From CAVXHV01 sp963761445 (GTDB lineage Bacteria; Planctomycetota; Planctomycetia; Isosphaerales; Isosphaeraceae), in the NCBI GenBank assembly GCA_963761445.1, contig CAVXHV010000009.1, forward strand, positions 496,001 through 560,000: a stretch of DNA of 64,000 nucleotides, given 5' to 3'. Positions within the stretch are counted from its first letter, which is position 1, and every line of letters starts with the position of its first letter. The notes under the pieces were generated by a model. That model was not told the DNA's origin. It saw only the letters and a program-made list of their open reading frames with translations, and ran no database searches. The position numbers and the translations under genes were made by a program. Shown one piece after another: positions 1 to 9,304 of this stretch.

Positions 1-201
1 CCTGGTTACGTCAACAACTCTCCTGTCGAACACATTGCACGCATTTCCCAAATTGCGAGCCTTATTGTTCCAAGCCGAATAAAGCCAGTCAAGACCAAAA
101 TCAATAATCTCGATCGAATTAGTGTAGATAGTCGACGTCGCATTGCAATATATCGGCTTTGGGACCTGTGGGGATGAACCCGAGCGTCCAGCGATCGCTG
201 T

Positions 202-654
202 CTAAATAACCCAGTCCTGCGGAATGGTCTGCCCGGCGAGTTGAGCGATCGTTACCGTTCCGAGCAGTCCGTGGTAGGCTGACTGGATCTGGCTCAGCGC
301 TTCGGACAGATTGCGAGCAGCAGTCGAGTTGCCACGCTCGACGGGAGAGTTTTGGCCGTCCATTGCCACGATTACATGTGACAGGGAGATATTCGCTGGG
401 CTCAACGCGAGTTGATAGCCGCCCCCAGAACCGCGCTCGCTTTCGACCAGTCCTGCCGCCTTGAGGTCGAGCAGGATCCTCGGCAGGTATTTTCGCGGAA
501 TCTCCTGCGCCTTGGCAATCGCGCGTACCGTGCGGGGAAACCCCCCCGCCTGCGACTGCGCGATGTCGATGAGTGCCAAGCAGGCGTATGTGACTTTGGC
601 CGAGATCCTCAGCCTTGGCCCGACTTCCACGAGCGTCCTACGGACATCCGACAT
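202..654 (-). CDS. Rrf2-family transcriptional regulator
   Basis: A winged-helix DNA-binding regulator of about 150 aa, the usual Rrf2 length. The family hallmarks are visible: an N-terminal helix (RISAKVTYACLALIDIAQ), the recognition-helix region (IPRKYLPRILLDLKAAGLV) and the Gly-rich wing (SERGSGGGYQLALSP). An in-frame ATG lies further upstream, but homology begins only after the Met at 654, so I use that start. The Fe-S-ligating cysteines of IscR/NsrR are absent: the only Cys is in the first helix. Direct Fe-S sensing is therefore unlikely, and the signal is unknown. It is divergent from the downstream ECF sigma gene, sharing about 240 bp of upstream DNA, so mutual regulation is possible but not shown. 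Confidence 0.85.
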   Translation of the reverse strand: MSDVRRTLVEVGPRLRISAKVTYACLALIDIAQSQAGGFPRTVRAIAKAQEIPRKYLPRILLDLKAAGLVESERGSGGGYQLALSPANISLSHVIVAMDGQNSPVERGNSTAARNLSEALSQIQSAYHGLLGTVTIAQLAGQTIPQDWVI

Positions 655-891
655 CCCGACTGGTCCCACGTCGCTTACGAGATTCAGCCATCTCTGTTCA
701 GCTTGCCTTAATTCTTGACTAATACTATCGACATTCAAGTGATCAGTAAGATGAGTATTTCTTTCGAAAGCGGCTTTTTCGAGACGCACCATCGAGTCCG
801 CTTTCCAGAGATCCAGACCTCTCTGACAGGGGAGAGCCTCTATCCAGGTAGGATCAGCTACACCAGCGATCGGCGGGTGAAAACGGAAAGG

Positions 892-3800
892 ATGCGCGTG
901 GTGGACCGAAATTCAGCAGCAAAGCTTTCTATGGAGATCCGCTCGCTCTGGAGCGTCGGAGCCGTGGGTCTCAAATCAGACCGCGACTTGCTCGAAATCT
1001 ACATTCGGGGAGGCGACGGAGCCGAGCTGGCTTTCGGGGCACTTGTTGAGCGACACGGGCGGACTGTGCTCCGTGTTTGTCGCAATGTGCTGGACGATTG
1101 CCACCTCGCGGCCGACTCGTTTCAAGTGACGTTCCTGATCCTGGCCCGCCGGGCAGATTCGATTCGTGATCCCGCGGCGCTGGAATGCTGGCTCAGTCGC
1201 GTGGCACGACGGGTCGCGATCCGAGCGAGGGCCGCTGCCGAGTTAAGGAAGCTCGGGCAACTGGTCCATGCTTCTGATATCCCAGTCACTCACCTTGATC
1301 CACTCGAACACGACGAGATCCGCGCGATCGTCCGCGAGGAGATTGACCGACTCGACGACGACCTGCGCATGCCGATCGTGCTGTGCGCCATCGAGGGCTG
1401 CACCCACAACGAGGCCGCGAAGCGGCTCCAATGGCCCGTCGGAACGGTCAAGAGCCGGCTGGTGCGCGGCCGCCGGCAATTGAAGGGCCGGCTGGCACGA
1501 CGAGGGCTCGCTCCATCCATCGCCCTGGCCGTCGCAGCGCGCGCTCGAGCGGCGGGTCTGGTCGCGACTCCGCGCGTGCTGGCGGCGGCCACGACGCGCC
1601 TCGTCTTCGACGGAGCGGTGATGAGAAGTGGCTCCACAGCCGCGGCGTCCTGGCTTTTGAGACAGGAGCTCAAGGGGATGGCGATCGCGAAGCTCAAGTT
1701 GGCCGCCGCAGGGCTGGTGGGCGCCGCCGCGGTCATGTTGATTGGCGTTGCCATGGCCCATCCATTCGGACAGGTCCGTCGAGCGCAAGAGGCTCCTCTG
1801 CAGGAAAATCGTAAGGCCAGCCAGAGCGCAACACCTTCGCGTGATTCCGATCAAGACGAACGCACGCGAGAGGAAGGCGGCGCAGCGGTCAAGCTGGCGG
1901 CGCATGGCCGCGTCGTGGATGGCGCAGGCCGTCCCGTCGCCGGGGCGAGCGTGTTGATCCGCGAGTGGGCGGTCAAGCGGACCATAGGAATTTCGGCACA
2001 AGAGAGCGAAAAGCTATGGCGCGGTGAGGAGATTGCCGACATCCTTGCTCGGAGCACGACCGATGGCAATGGACGGTTTCGATTCGAGAACGTCGACGCG
2101 CCGCCGTTTCGCCATATTTCCGTTGCCGGGGAGGGCTATTATCCGTGGGATCTCGTGGCAATCGCGCCCGGTCATGGTCTTGCCTGGACACAGCTCACGA
2201 ACGCGAATCAGAGGACCGAAATCCGTTTGAAACTACCCGTGGAGGGAACGCTGCGCGGCCGGCTGCTCGAGCCGGGAGGCAAGCCGATCGCCGGGGCGCG
2301 GGTCAAGGTCTTCGGCGTCTATCCGCTCGGCGACCTGGACGCGAGAGCCGAAGCCGAGCCCACACATCTGGACCTTACGTGGTCGTCGATCCCGCTGGCT
2401 GCGTCGAGTGGAGCGGACGGTACTTTCACGCTGCGCGGTCTGCCGCGGGATATCCAAGCCCGGCTGGTGATTACCGATCCACACCACGAGCGCACACTTC
2501 TCTACGCCGCGACGACGCGCCAGTTACAGCCCGCGGTGCCTGACTATCCCGGTCAGTCAAAGGCGGACCGCAATCGGGTCTATCCCGAGGAGTTCACGCT
2601 CACACTCAAATCGAGCGATCATCGCCTCGTCGGCCATGCGGTGCTCGAGGCCGGCGGCCGGCCGGCGAGTGGCACGCACGTGAGCTGGAAACACGGCGAA
2701 TGCATCGCAGATCGCGACGGCAGATTCGTGCTCGAGAATCTACCCGCTGGGGAGGTCGAACTGCAGCTTGCGCGCGCCGGCGCCCGACGCGGCCCCGCTC
2801 GAGACGCACGTCACGGTCTCGGAAACGAGCACCACCCTCGAGCAAACGTTCAAGCTGCCGCCGGGCATGGTGCTCAGCGGCACGGCGGTCGATGAAGAAT
2901 CCGGCGCCGGCGTCAGTGGTCTCATGGTCTGGTATCGTCCGCAGCTCGACGCGAGCCAGCGAAGGGCCGGAACGACTTTTACCGCCTGGACCGCGGCCGA
3001 CGGCCGCTTTCGATTGGCCGTTCTGGCCGGCCGTGGCGTCGCTCGAGGTCGGGCGAATCCCGATCGATTACCAACTCGCGGGGTTCAAACCTGGCGGGCC
3101 GAACCGGCAGGCACACTTGATGCGCGAACTGCGAGGCAAGCCTGGCGATACACTCGACGTAGCGGAATACCGGCTGTTCGCGCAAAACCCTTCCGGATCA
3201 CGGTGCGCGACCCGGAGGGGCGTCCGGTCGCCGGGGCGGCGGTGGTGCAGAGTGTGGCTCGCGGCGGGAGCACAACTCCGGCGCGGACGGATGCTGCCGG
3301 TCGTTGCGCGCTGAACGGGTTCGATCTCGAAAACGGACTCACGCTCGATGTGACCCATCACTCGAAACCGCTGGGACGACGCGTGGTCGTCAAGCGAACA
3401 GCTCTCGGCATCGCCAAGACTGACGAGCATACGGACGTCACGCTCGAACCGTGCGGCACGCTTGTCGGCCGGGTGGTCGGCGACGACGGCAACCCCGTGG
3501 CCTTTGCCACGGTACGGCTCTACGCTGAGGTAGAATCGCCCGATTACAACATGCCGCTCGTCAAAGTGGACGTTCGAGACGACGGCTCGTTCAAGTTCGA
3601 TCGACTGATCGCCGGCGTGAGCTATCACATCAACATCGTGGGGGATGACCACGCGACCTGGATCGGTGAAACGACCAAGGCGCAACCAGGCAGTACTCAG
3701 AACGTCGGCGTGATCCGTCTACCCTGGGCCGACCAGCAGTTACGAGGCCTGGTTGTTGACGCCCGGGGACAGATGATCGTCGGGGCTACCGTCGGCTATG

Positions 3801-4042
3801 AGCGCGGCGCATCACAGGACGAGATGCACCCGCCGTCGGGCCGCCATTGGGTCTATCGGACCAATGACTACGGCGCGTTTCGCCTGAGCGGTCTGCCGAG
3901 GGGGCCAATCAAGCTATTCGTCCGTCGACCCATTGGTGGCGGGTCAGCCCGCGAATTGATCCACGTCGAGGCTCACGCCGGCGCAACCGATGTCAGGATC
4001 GTGTTGCCCGATCTTGACGACCGATTGCGCGGCGTCGAATGA
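892..4042 (+). CDS. ECF sigma factor fused to carboxypeptidase-regulatory-like domains (frameshifted)
   Basis: The N-terminal part is an extracytoplasmic-function sigma factor. Its region 2 is near AFGALVERHGRTVLRVCRNV and FQVTFLILARRADSIR; its region 4 helix-turn-helix contains AAKRLQWPVGTVKSRLVRGR. A hydrophobic segment (LAAAGLVGAAAVMLIGVAMA) follows, then several carboxypeptidase-regulatory-like beta domains (for example GRVVDGAGRPVAGASVLI and GRLLEPGGKPIAGARVKV). Such sigma-TM-beta fusions are typical of planctomycetes; the outer domains may sense an envelope signal. The reading frame changes near 2770-2800 (frame 1 to 2), near 3030 (2 to 3) and near 3180 (3 to 2), and homologous domain sequence continues each time, so this is one gene with about three indels. 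The start at 892 is chosen because homology begins soon after; the Met at 931 is an alternative. Confidence 0.75.
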
Positions 4043-4063
4043 ACCACGTAGAGCTTGTGCGCT

Positions 4064-4873
4064 TCAATCCAGAAACGCCAGATTCTGCATCGACTGAGCC
4101 TGATTCTCGGTGTTCATGAGCACCCGGTGCCAGCCGTGCAGAACGATTGTGCGATGGTCCGCGTGCCGCACTCGACCCCGAACATACACGCCCATATTGC
4201 GCCGCATGCTCTGCCAGCCCCACGAGCTTGCCCGCGGGTTGGCCGTCAGGATCCGGCGGTATTCGTTCTCCGTCACGCCGCCGGGGTGACGCCGGCAGAC
4301 GTAGACAGACTCGCCGCCGGTACGGTAGCAGAAATCGACCCAGTGCGGCTTGCTGCCGTTGCCGCGACTCAAAGGCTCGTGGCGCAGCACGAGCCGTTCG
4401 TTGACCTGCATGTCCTTGACCGGCAGGAAGAACCACTCGCCCTGACGGCGGTAGGCGGCGTTCTTGCGGCGGTTGCGAGCCTCGGCTCGAAGTCCCTCCC
4501 GCACCTGGGCCGCAAGCACGTCAGCAGGCTTGAGCGCCTCTTTCGCTTGCTGGACTGTCCCGACCGGCGCCGACTCGGGGATCGCCGCGACGAACCAGTG
4601 CCGTTCGTCGTGGCCACACAGGAACTTCCGCTTGTCGCCACCCTCGCGAACCAGGAGCAGCAAGTGCCGGTCGGCCGCCTCAACGTCGAGGACCGTGACC
4701 TCTGGATCGCCCGCCGGCGACTTGACGACCACGAAAAACTCACCGTCCCGGTCCTCTTGCACGTCGAGCGAGATCACTCCCGACGCGGCGCGCCGGCGGT
4801 GCGACAGACCATCGCGGAACTTCACTCGCGCGCCTATCCGGGCGAATTTCGTGAGCAGGTTGCTGGAATCCAT
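4064..4873 (-). CDS. Conserved-looking hypothetical protein, 269 aa
   Basis: I do not recognise the family. The ORF has good coding character and is intact. The protein is soluble, without signal peptide or membrane segment. It reads as mixed alpha/beta: an N-terminal part rich in charged beta strands (VISLDVQEDRDGEFFVVVKS), a middle helix region with many Arg/Glu, and a C-terminal part with several Trp, Tyr, His and Cys residues (KPHWVDFCYRTGGESVYVCR). The Cys residues are not spaced as an obvious zinc site. It converges with the sigma-factor gene, whose stop lies 21 bp away, and is divergent from lpxB. No function is proposed. Confidence 0.6.
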   Translation of the reverse strand: MDSSNLLTKFARIGARVKFRDGLSHRRRAASGVISLDVQEDRDGEFFVVVKSPAGDPEVTVLDVEAADRHLLLLVREGGDKRKFLCGHDERHWFVAAIPESAPVGTVQQAKEALKPADVLAAQVREGLRAEARNRRKNAAYRRQGEWFFLPVKDMQVNERLVLRHEPLSRGNGSKPHWVDFCYRTGGESVYVCRRHPGGVTENEYRRILTANPRASSWGWQSMRRNMGVYVRGRVRHADHRTIVLHGWHRVLMNTENQAQSMQNLAFLD

Positions 4874-5057
4874 GGCTGTGTCTCCTTGGGATGGAAGACA
4901 CCAGCACGGAGATCAGGTTCGCGGCCGCGCAGTTCCCTCGACAACTGACAACTTACCAATCATCAATCTTCCCAGATTTTCCCTCTTCTGCTAGTGTGTG
5001 CCGCGCCGACGGAATGGGCCAAAAGTCAATGCGGCGGGCAGGGAAGCGGGTGACCCC

Positions 5058-6326
5058 ATGCAATTCTTCATTTCTGCTGGCGAGCCAAGCGGTGATCTTC
5101 ACGCCGCCAACCTGATTCGCTCGCTTCGTAAGTTCTATCCCGACGCCGAGTTCACCGGTTTCGGCGGGGGCCAGATGAAGGAGGCCGGCGCGCGGCTCCT
5201 CTTTCCGCTCGTCAACCTGGCGGTGATGTGGTTCCTGCAGGTCTTCCTGAATCTCTTCACGTTCGTTCGGCTCCTTTTCATGGCTGACCGCCATTTTCGC
5301 GACACCCGGCCAGACGCCGTCGTGCTCGTCGATTATCCCGGTTTGCACTGGTGGATCGCCGGCCGCGCCAAGGCGCGAGGCATTCCGGTCATCTATTTCG
5401 TCCCCCCCCAGATCTGGGCGTGGGCCGGATGGCGCATCAAGAAGGTCAAGAAGTACGTCGACCTCGTCCTGTGCACCCTTCCGTTCGAGCCTGAATGGTA
5501 TCACTCGCGCGGATTTCAGAACGCGATCTACGTCGGCCACCCCTACTTCGATGAGCTCAAGGACCGGCCGCTCGATGCAAATTTCCTCGCTGACCAGCGC
5601 ACGCGATCCGGCGAGCTGGTATCGATCTTGCCCGGATCGAGGAACCTGGAGGTCCTGCGCAATCTTCCCGAGATGATCCAGGCCGCGAACAAGATGGCCT
5701 TCCAGCGCCCGGGAGTTCGCTTCGCCGTCGCCTGCTTGCACGAACGCCACAAGAAGCTGGCTGAAGGAATCGTCGCCGCCGTGATCGAGAAGGAAGGGCG
5801 TTCACCCGGGCTTGAAATCGAAATCCACGCCGGACGGACGCCCGAGCTTATCCGGCTGGCGCGGGTGGCATGGGCAGTCTCCGGCTCGGTCGGGCTCGAG
5901 CTGATGGTCGAAGCACTCCCCTCCGTGATCCTGTACAAGATCCGGCGATTCGACCTCTGGGTGGCGAGCTTCTTCATCAAGGCCAGGTACATCAGCCTGG
6001 TGAATCTTCTGGCCGACACCGAGATCTTCCCCGAGTACTTGACGTGGCGCGACGTGTCGGACGAGCTGGTTCGCTGGGCTCTCCAGTGGCTCGACGATCC
6101 GACGGCACGCAACGAAGCCAGAGAGGCACTGGCCACCGTGCGCCACCACGTGGCCCGGCCGGGCGCATCCGACCGCGCGGCGGATCACATTGTTTCCTGG
6201 CTCGCGCAGACGCGGGAAGCCGCCGCCGGGCACGCACAAGGAACCGATCGATCACCCCACTTCTCGCGCGCCGAGCGAAGACTTCGTCCCGACCGAGCGA
6301 GTGAACCCGAAGCGCGCCCGCGCTGA
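5058..6326 (+). CDS. lpxB: Lipid-A-disaccharide synthase LpxB
   Basis: A GT19-family glycosyltransferase. It joins UDP-2,3-diacylglucosamine and lipid X into the tetra-acyl disaccharide 1-phosphate at the inner face of the inner membrane. The N-terminus FFISAGEPSGDLHAANLI is the LpxB signature. GFGGGQM, VDYPGLHWWIA, YFVPPQIWAW and the C-terminal donor-site region (LPGSRNLEV, SGSVGLELMVEALPSVILYK) follow in the expected order. The length of 422 aa is slightly above the usual 380 or so because of a charged C-terminal tail. The ATG at 5058 is used because the motif starts directly there and an AGGGAAG-like ribosome site lies 10-17 bp upstream; the longer ORF has no homology. No other lpx genes are adjacent. 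Confidence 0.95.
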   Translation: MQFFISAGEPSGDLHAANLIRSLRKFYPDAEFTGFGGGQMKEAGARLLFPLVNLAVMWFLQVFLNLFTFVRLLFMADRHFRDTRPDAVVLVDYPGLHWWIAGRAKARGIPVIYFVPPQIWAWAGWRIKKVKKYVDLVLCTLPFEPEWYHSRGFQNAIYVGHPYFDELKDRPLDANFLADQRTRSGELVSILPGSRNLEVLRNLPEMIQAANKMAFQRPGVRFAVACLHERHKKLAEGIVAAVIEKEGRSPGLEIEIHAGRTPELIRLARVAWAVSGSVGLELMVEALPSVILYKIRRFDLWVASFFIKARYISLVNLLADTEIFPEYLTWRDVSDELVRWALQWLDDPTARNEAREALATVRHHVARPGASDRAADHIVSWLAQTREAAAGHAQGTDRSPHFSRAERRLRPDRASEPEARPR

Positions 6327-6418
6327 CCGTCCCACCTGGCAAGCGTCGTCCAGGCGCACGTGAATGAATGTTCTCCTTGCCTGGATAGTCCCTAGTCGTT
6401 AAGGTCTCGCTCACCGAA

Positions 6419-6478
6419 TAAAAAAAAAGGGGAATGCCGAAAGGCCCCTGAGCACGGACGTGAAGGGGCTCTTTCGGC
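6419..6478 (-). terminator. Rho-independent terminator, mainly for the minus-strand regulator gene
   Basis: Inverted repeat from GCCGAAAGGCCCCT (starting at 6436) to AAGGGGCTCTTTCGGC (ending at 6478), with one bulge. On the minus strand the hairpin is followed by a T-run (A8 at 6421-6428 on the plus strand), the classic intrinsic-terminator layout. It sits 28 bp beyond the minus-strand regulator stop and about 110 bp after the lpxB stop. It may serve both converging genes, but only the minus side has the T-run. Confidence 0.8.
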
Positions 6479-6506
6479 TTTCCCACGCGCGCAGCGGAGC
6501 GCCCGG

Positions 6507-7941
6507 TCAGGAGACATCGGGCGATTCGTCGTCCGCACCGCCCTCGTCAGGCACGTTCAGCTCTTTGATCCGGCGATAGAGGCGCGGGCGGGATATTCCC
6601 AGTAGATCGGCCGCTCGCGACTTGTTCCCCCGAGCGAGCTTGAGAGCGCGTTCGATCGCCTTCTGCTCGACCTCCGTCAAGAGCGGGTCCAGAGGTTTGA
6701 TCGGGCTGCGCGCCGGCGGCGGGAGGTAGGCCCCGCCCAGGTTGCCGCGAATCGACGTGGGCAGGTCGTGCACGTCCACCCAGCTTTGATCGCTCCCCCC
6801 GGCTGCGTGGGCATGGTCAATCACGCGGGCGAGCTCTTGCAGGTTCCCCGGCCAGTCATAGCTTGAGAGGACCGCCAGTGCCTCGGGTGTGAATCCGTCC
6901 TTCTGTACGCCGCCGCGCTGATTGGCACGCTCGAGCATGTGCTGCGCCAGCACCGGCAGCTCGTCGCGGCGCTGGCGGAGCGGGCGTAGCCGCACGACGA
7001 GTGTGGTCAGAGCGAAGTAAAACTCCGGCCGGACCTGCTCGCTCGCCAGTGCGGCATCGGGGTCAAGGACGGTCGTGCCGATCAGCCGCACCGAGCTATC
7101 GAGGGAGGCAAGCAGTCGAGCTTGAACGTCGCGCGGGAGCATGAAGATCTCGCGAAACAAGACGGTCGAGCCGGAAGCCAGCGTCAATCTTGGTCTGCCG
7201 GCGGAGCGGCCCGGAGACTCGTCATCAGCGGGTGAAGCCGACGCGGCTGCCGCGGCAAAAAGCTGGTTCTCGAGCATTTCGGGCGGCAGGGCCTCGGAGT
7301 CGAACGGAATGAGGGGCCCGTTCCGTCCGGGACCGTTCTGGTGGATGACCCGGGCGACATGCCGCTTGCCGGTTCCCGTCTCGCCCAGGAGCAGCACCGG
7401 CGCGGTCGCGGCAGCGGCCAGGCGAACTTGCTCCAGTATCCGGCGATGGGCCGGCCCGGAGCCGAGCAAGCTGTCGAACCCAACCTGTTTGTGAAGCTGG
7501 CGGCGAGTCTCGAGCAGCTCGACGTGCCGCCTGCCGGCCTCGGTATCGGGCACGCTGTGACCGTCCGCCTCGCCGCGAACCACGCCGAGCAGACCGATCA
7601 GAGCCGCCGTGCGCATCGAGAAAAGGCCAGTACTCGACCCGGCGCCAGATTCGCTCCCCGCTTGAGTGGAAGATCAGCACGGGCGTTCCGGCGGGCTTGC
7701 CTTTCAGTGCGTCAGGGGGCGGACGGAAACTCGCGGCCAGGTCAGCCGGATCATCGCCGCGGGTCGGGCCGTGGGCGTGGCAGGTCATTCCCACGACGGA
7801 TTCGGAGATGTGACCGGTCAACGTTTCCCAGGCCTGATTCACCCAGGCGATTCGCAGCTCCGAGTCCAGCCAGAAGGTCGGCTCGCGCGCGAGCTGCCAG
7901 AGCTCCAGAGGCACGAATTGACCCGGCCGTGGATGGGACAT
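6507..7941 (-). CDS. PAS-AAA+-Fis regulator, sigma-54-activator-like but lacking GAFTGA (frameshifted)
   Basis: The N-terminus (from 7941) is a PAS domain (PTFWLDSELRIAWVNQAWE, LTGHISESVVGM). The frame changes near 7600-7640, where both frames overlap. The second part holds an AAA+ domain with Walker A LLGETGTGKRHVA and an R-finger/sensor-like region (DWPGNLQELARVIDHAHAA), then a Fis-type helix-turn-helix (LKLARGNKSRAADLLGISRP). In canonical bacterial enhancer-binding proteins the loop after Walker A carries GAFTGA, which contacts sigma-54; here it is replaced by an Ala/Ser-rich stretch (LFAAAAASASPADDES). The Walker B region reads STVLFREI without the usual Asp. It may therefore regulate without sigma-54 remodelling. 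The terminator at 6419-6478 lies just downstream. Confidence 0.8.
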
Positions 7942-7962
7942 GAGACGCCGACCGATCTGTTC

Positions 7963-8769
7963 CTAGCGCTTATTGAAAAAGCGGCTCCAGGACCAAACCA
8001 CCTGCCCGATAATCAGTTTCGGATCAGCGTCGCTATAGTCGACCGGGACGAGCGGAAATTCGCGGCTCGTCTGGTTCGGCCGCAGGATGACATGCCGTCC
8101 GCTCAATTCGAGCCAGCGAATCATCGGCACGCCTTCCGGGCGCGCCGCGACGATCTGGCCGTGCAGCTTGCGGGGATCGGTGACGGAGCGATCGACAGCG
8201 ACGATTGATCCCGCAGGTAGAATCGGATGCATCGCATCGTCGGTCAAGCGCGTCGCGATCGTCTCGTTGGGATTGGGAAGCCACTGCCGGTAGGCAAGCA
8301 CGTGGCCTTCCAGCAGCGAGGGGTCAATCGGCTCGTTGCCGATCTCGCTCTGCGGACAGAGCCGCACGGCGACGAATTCCGAAGCGCTTTCGCTGGGCAG
8401 GTTTTCGGCCGCAACCACCATTGTGCTGCCGGGCGAGCGCTCAAGCTCTTCCAGCCCGCGCCGGATCAATTCGACCGGCGTCAACTGGGAGAGCAAGCGC
8501 TCGTCGGTGGTGCGCCTGAACCGCGAGCCGTCACCGGTCAGCAGCCAGATGGGGTTGGCCCCGGTCTGCTCGATAAAGCCGAGCAGCACCTCCGCGGGCA
8601 CGGTCACCCCGGTCTCGTAGTTATACCAGGTTCGCGCGGGAAGGCCCAGGCGGCGCGCCAGCTCGGGCCCACCGTGGTCGCCAAAGATTTCCTGGCGAAT
8701 TTCCCTCAGCCGCCGCGATAACGACGCCTTGACGTTAACGCGAATTTTCGAAGTCTTCTTTCGAGCCAC
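7963..8769 (-). CDS. HTH repressor with degenerate S24 (LexA/cI-like) domain
   Basis: The N-terminal helix-turn-helix covers roughly residues 33-70 (ARRLGLPARTWYNYETG). The C-terminal domain resembles the S24 dimerisation/autocleavage fold: LTDDAMHPILPAGSIVAVDR at about 176-194 aligns with the S24 pattern GDSMxPxLxxGDxVxVD. The nucleophilic Ser is Ala (A179). The general-base Lys expected near PMIRWLEL (215-222) is also missing. RecA-stimulated self-cleavage is thus not expected; a cI/C2-like dimerising repressor without autoproteolysis is likelier. The GTG at 8769 is chosen because the preceding in-frame residues look non-coding. It lies 21 bp upstream of the PAS-AAA+ regulator and is probably cotranscribed with it. 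Confidence 0.8.
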   Translation of the reverse strand: MARKKTSKIRVNVKASLSRRLREIRQEIFGDHGGPELARRLGLPARTWYNYETGVTVPAEVLLGFIEQTGANPIWLLTGDGSRFRRTTDERLLSQLTPVELIRRGLEELERSPGSTMVVAAENLPSESASEFVAVRLCPQSEIGNEPIDPSLLEGHVLAYRQWLPNPNETIATRLTDDAMHPILPAGSIVAVDRSVTDPRKLHGQIVAARPEGVPMIRWLELSGRHVILRPNQTSREFPLVPVDYSDADPKLIIGQVVWSWSRFFNKR

Positions 8770-9304
8770 GGTGCATGATCCCGCACGCGGGAACTCCTCT
8801 AATTCGTGAATCACACGACCGACTTCGTCGCTTCGACGCGAATTGCGACCGGAAGGTGGATCCGCGAGTTGCCGAGCTGAATCGCCTCGTCCCCTCATCA
8901 GCCATTCTGAGCAGAATCAGGCTGGGACACACCCTCTTAAGAAAACACGCTACCAAAAAAATCGCCGACCGTCATCCATGCGGAGGCCACGTTCTCAGAA
9001 ATTGCCATATTGTCGAGAATTAGCAACATCATCCGTTGGCAGCATGATTCACGGTCAGGGCCGTCTATAACCCAGGTCGACACGACGCCGGCCGGAAATG
9101 GCAGCGGCCTCTTTTCACAACCGATCGCATTTCCCATTCCAGCCAGCAGCGCGATCCTTAAGAAGGCGACGGCACGCTCCCGCATGAGGCGGTAGACAGT
9201 TGCTTTCACGCGATCGCTCGCGACAATCATCAGCACGGCAGAGCAGAGCGCTGCCGGCAAGCGCAAGTGATTGCGGGCGATTCGAGCACCCGGGGGATCG
9301 ATCG
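8770..9304. other. 535-bp stretch without a convincing gene
   Basis: Lies between the minus-strand repressor start and the plus-strand hydrolase start, so it should hold both promoters. Short ORFs exist on both strands (the longest is 109 codons on the minus strand, 8937-9266), but none shows recognisable domains or a good start context. A small palindrome CCCGCACGCGGG sits at about 8783-8794, just upstream of the repressor start, and could be an operator. That is only a guess. Confidence 0.45.

Noticed and set aside
1..201. Possible 3' end of an upstream gene
   Set aside because: No convincing reading frame or domain; treated as intergenic.
6419..6478. Riboswitch
   Set aside because: A simple hairpin with flanking T-run (minus strand) located after the stop codon; better explained as a terminator.
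8937..9266. 109-codon minus-strand ORF between the repressor and hydrolase genes
   Set aside because: No domain, weak start context and unlike codon use; likely chance reading in a promoter region.
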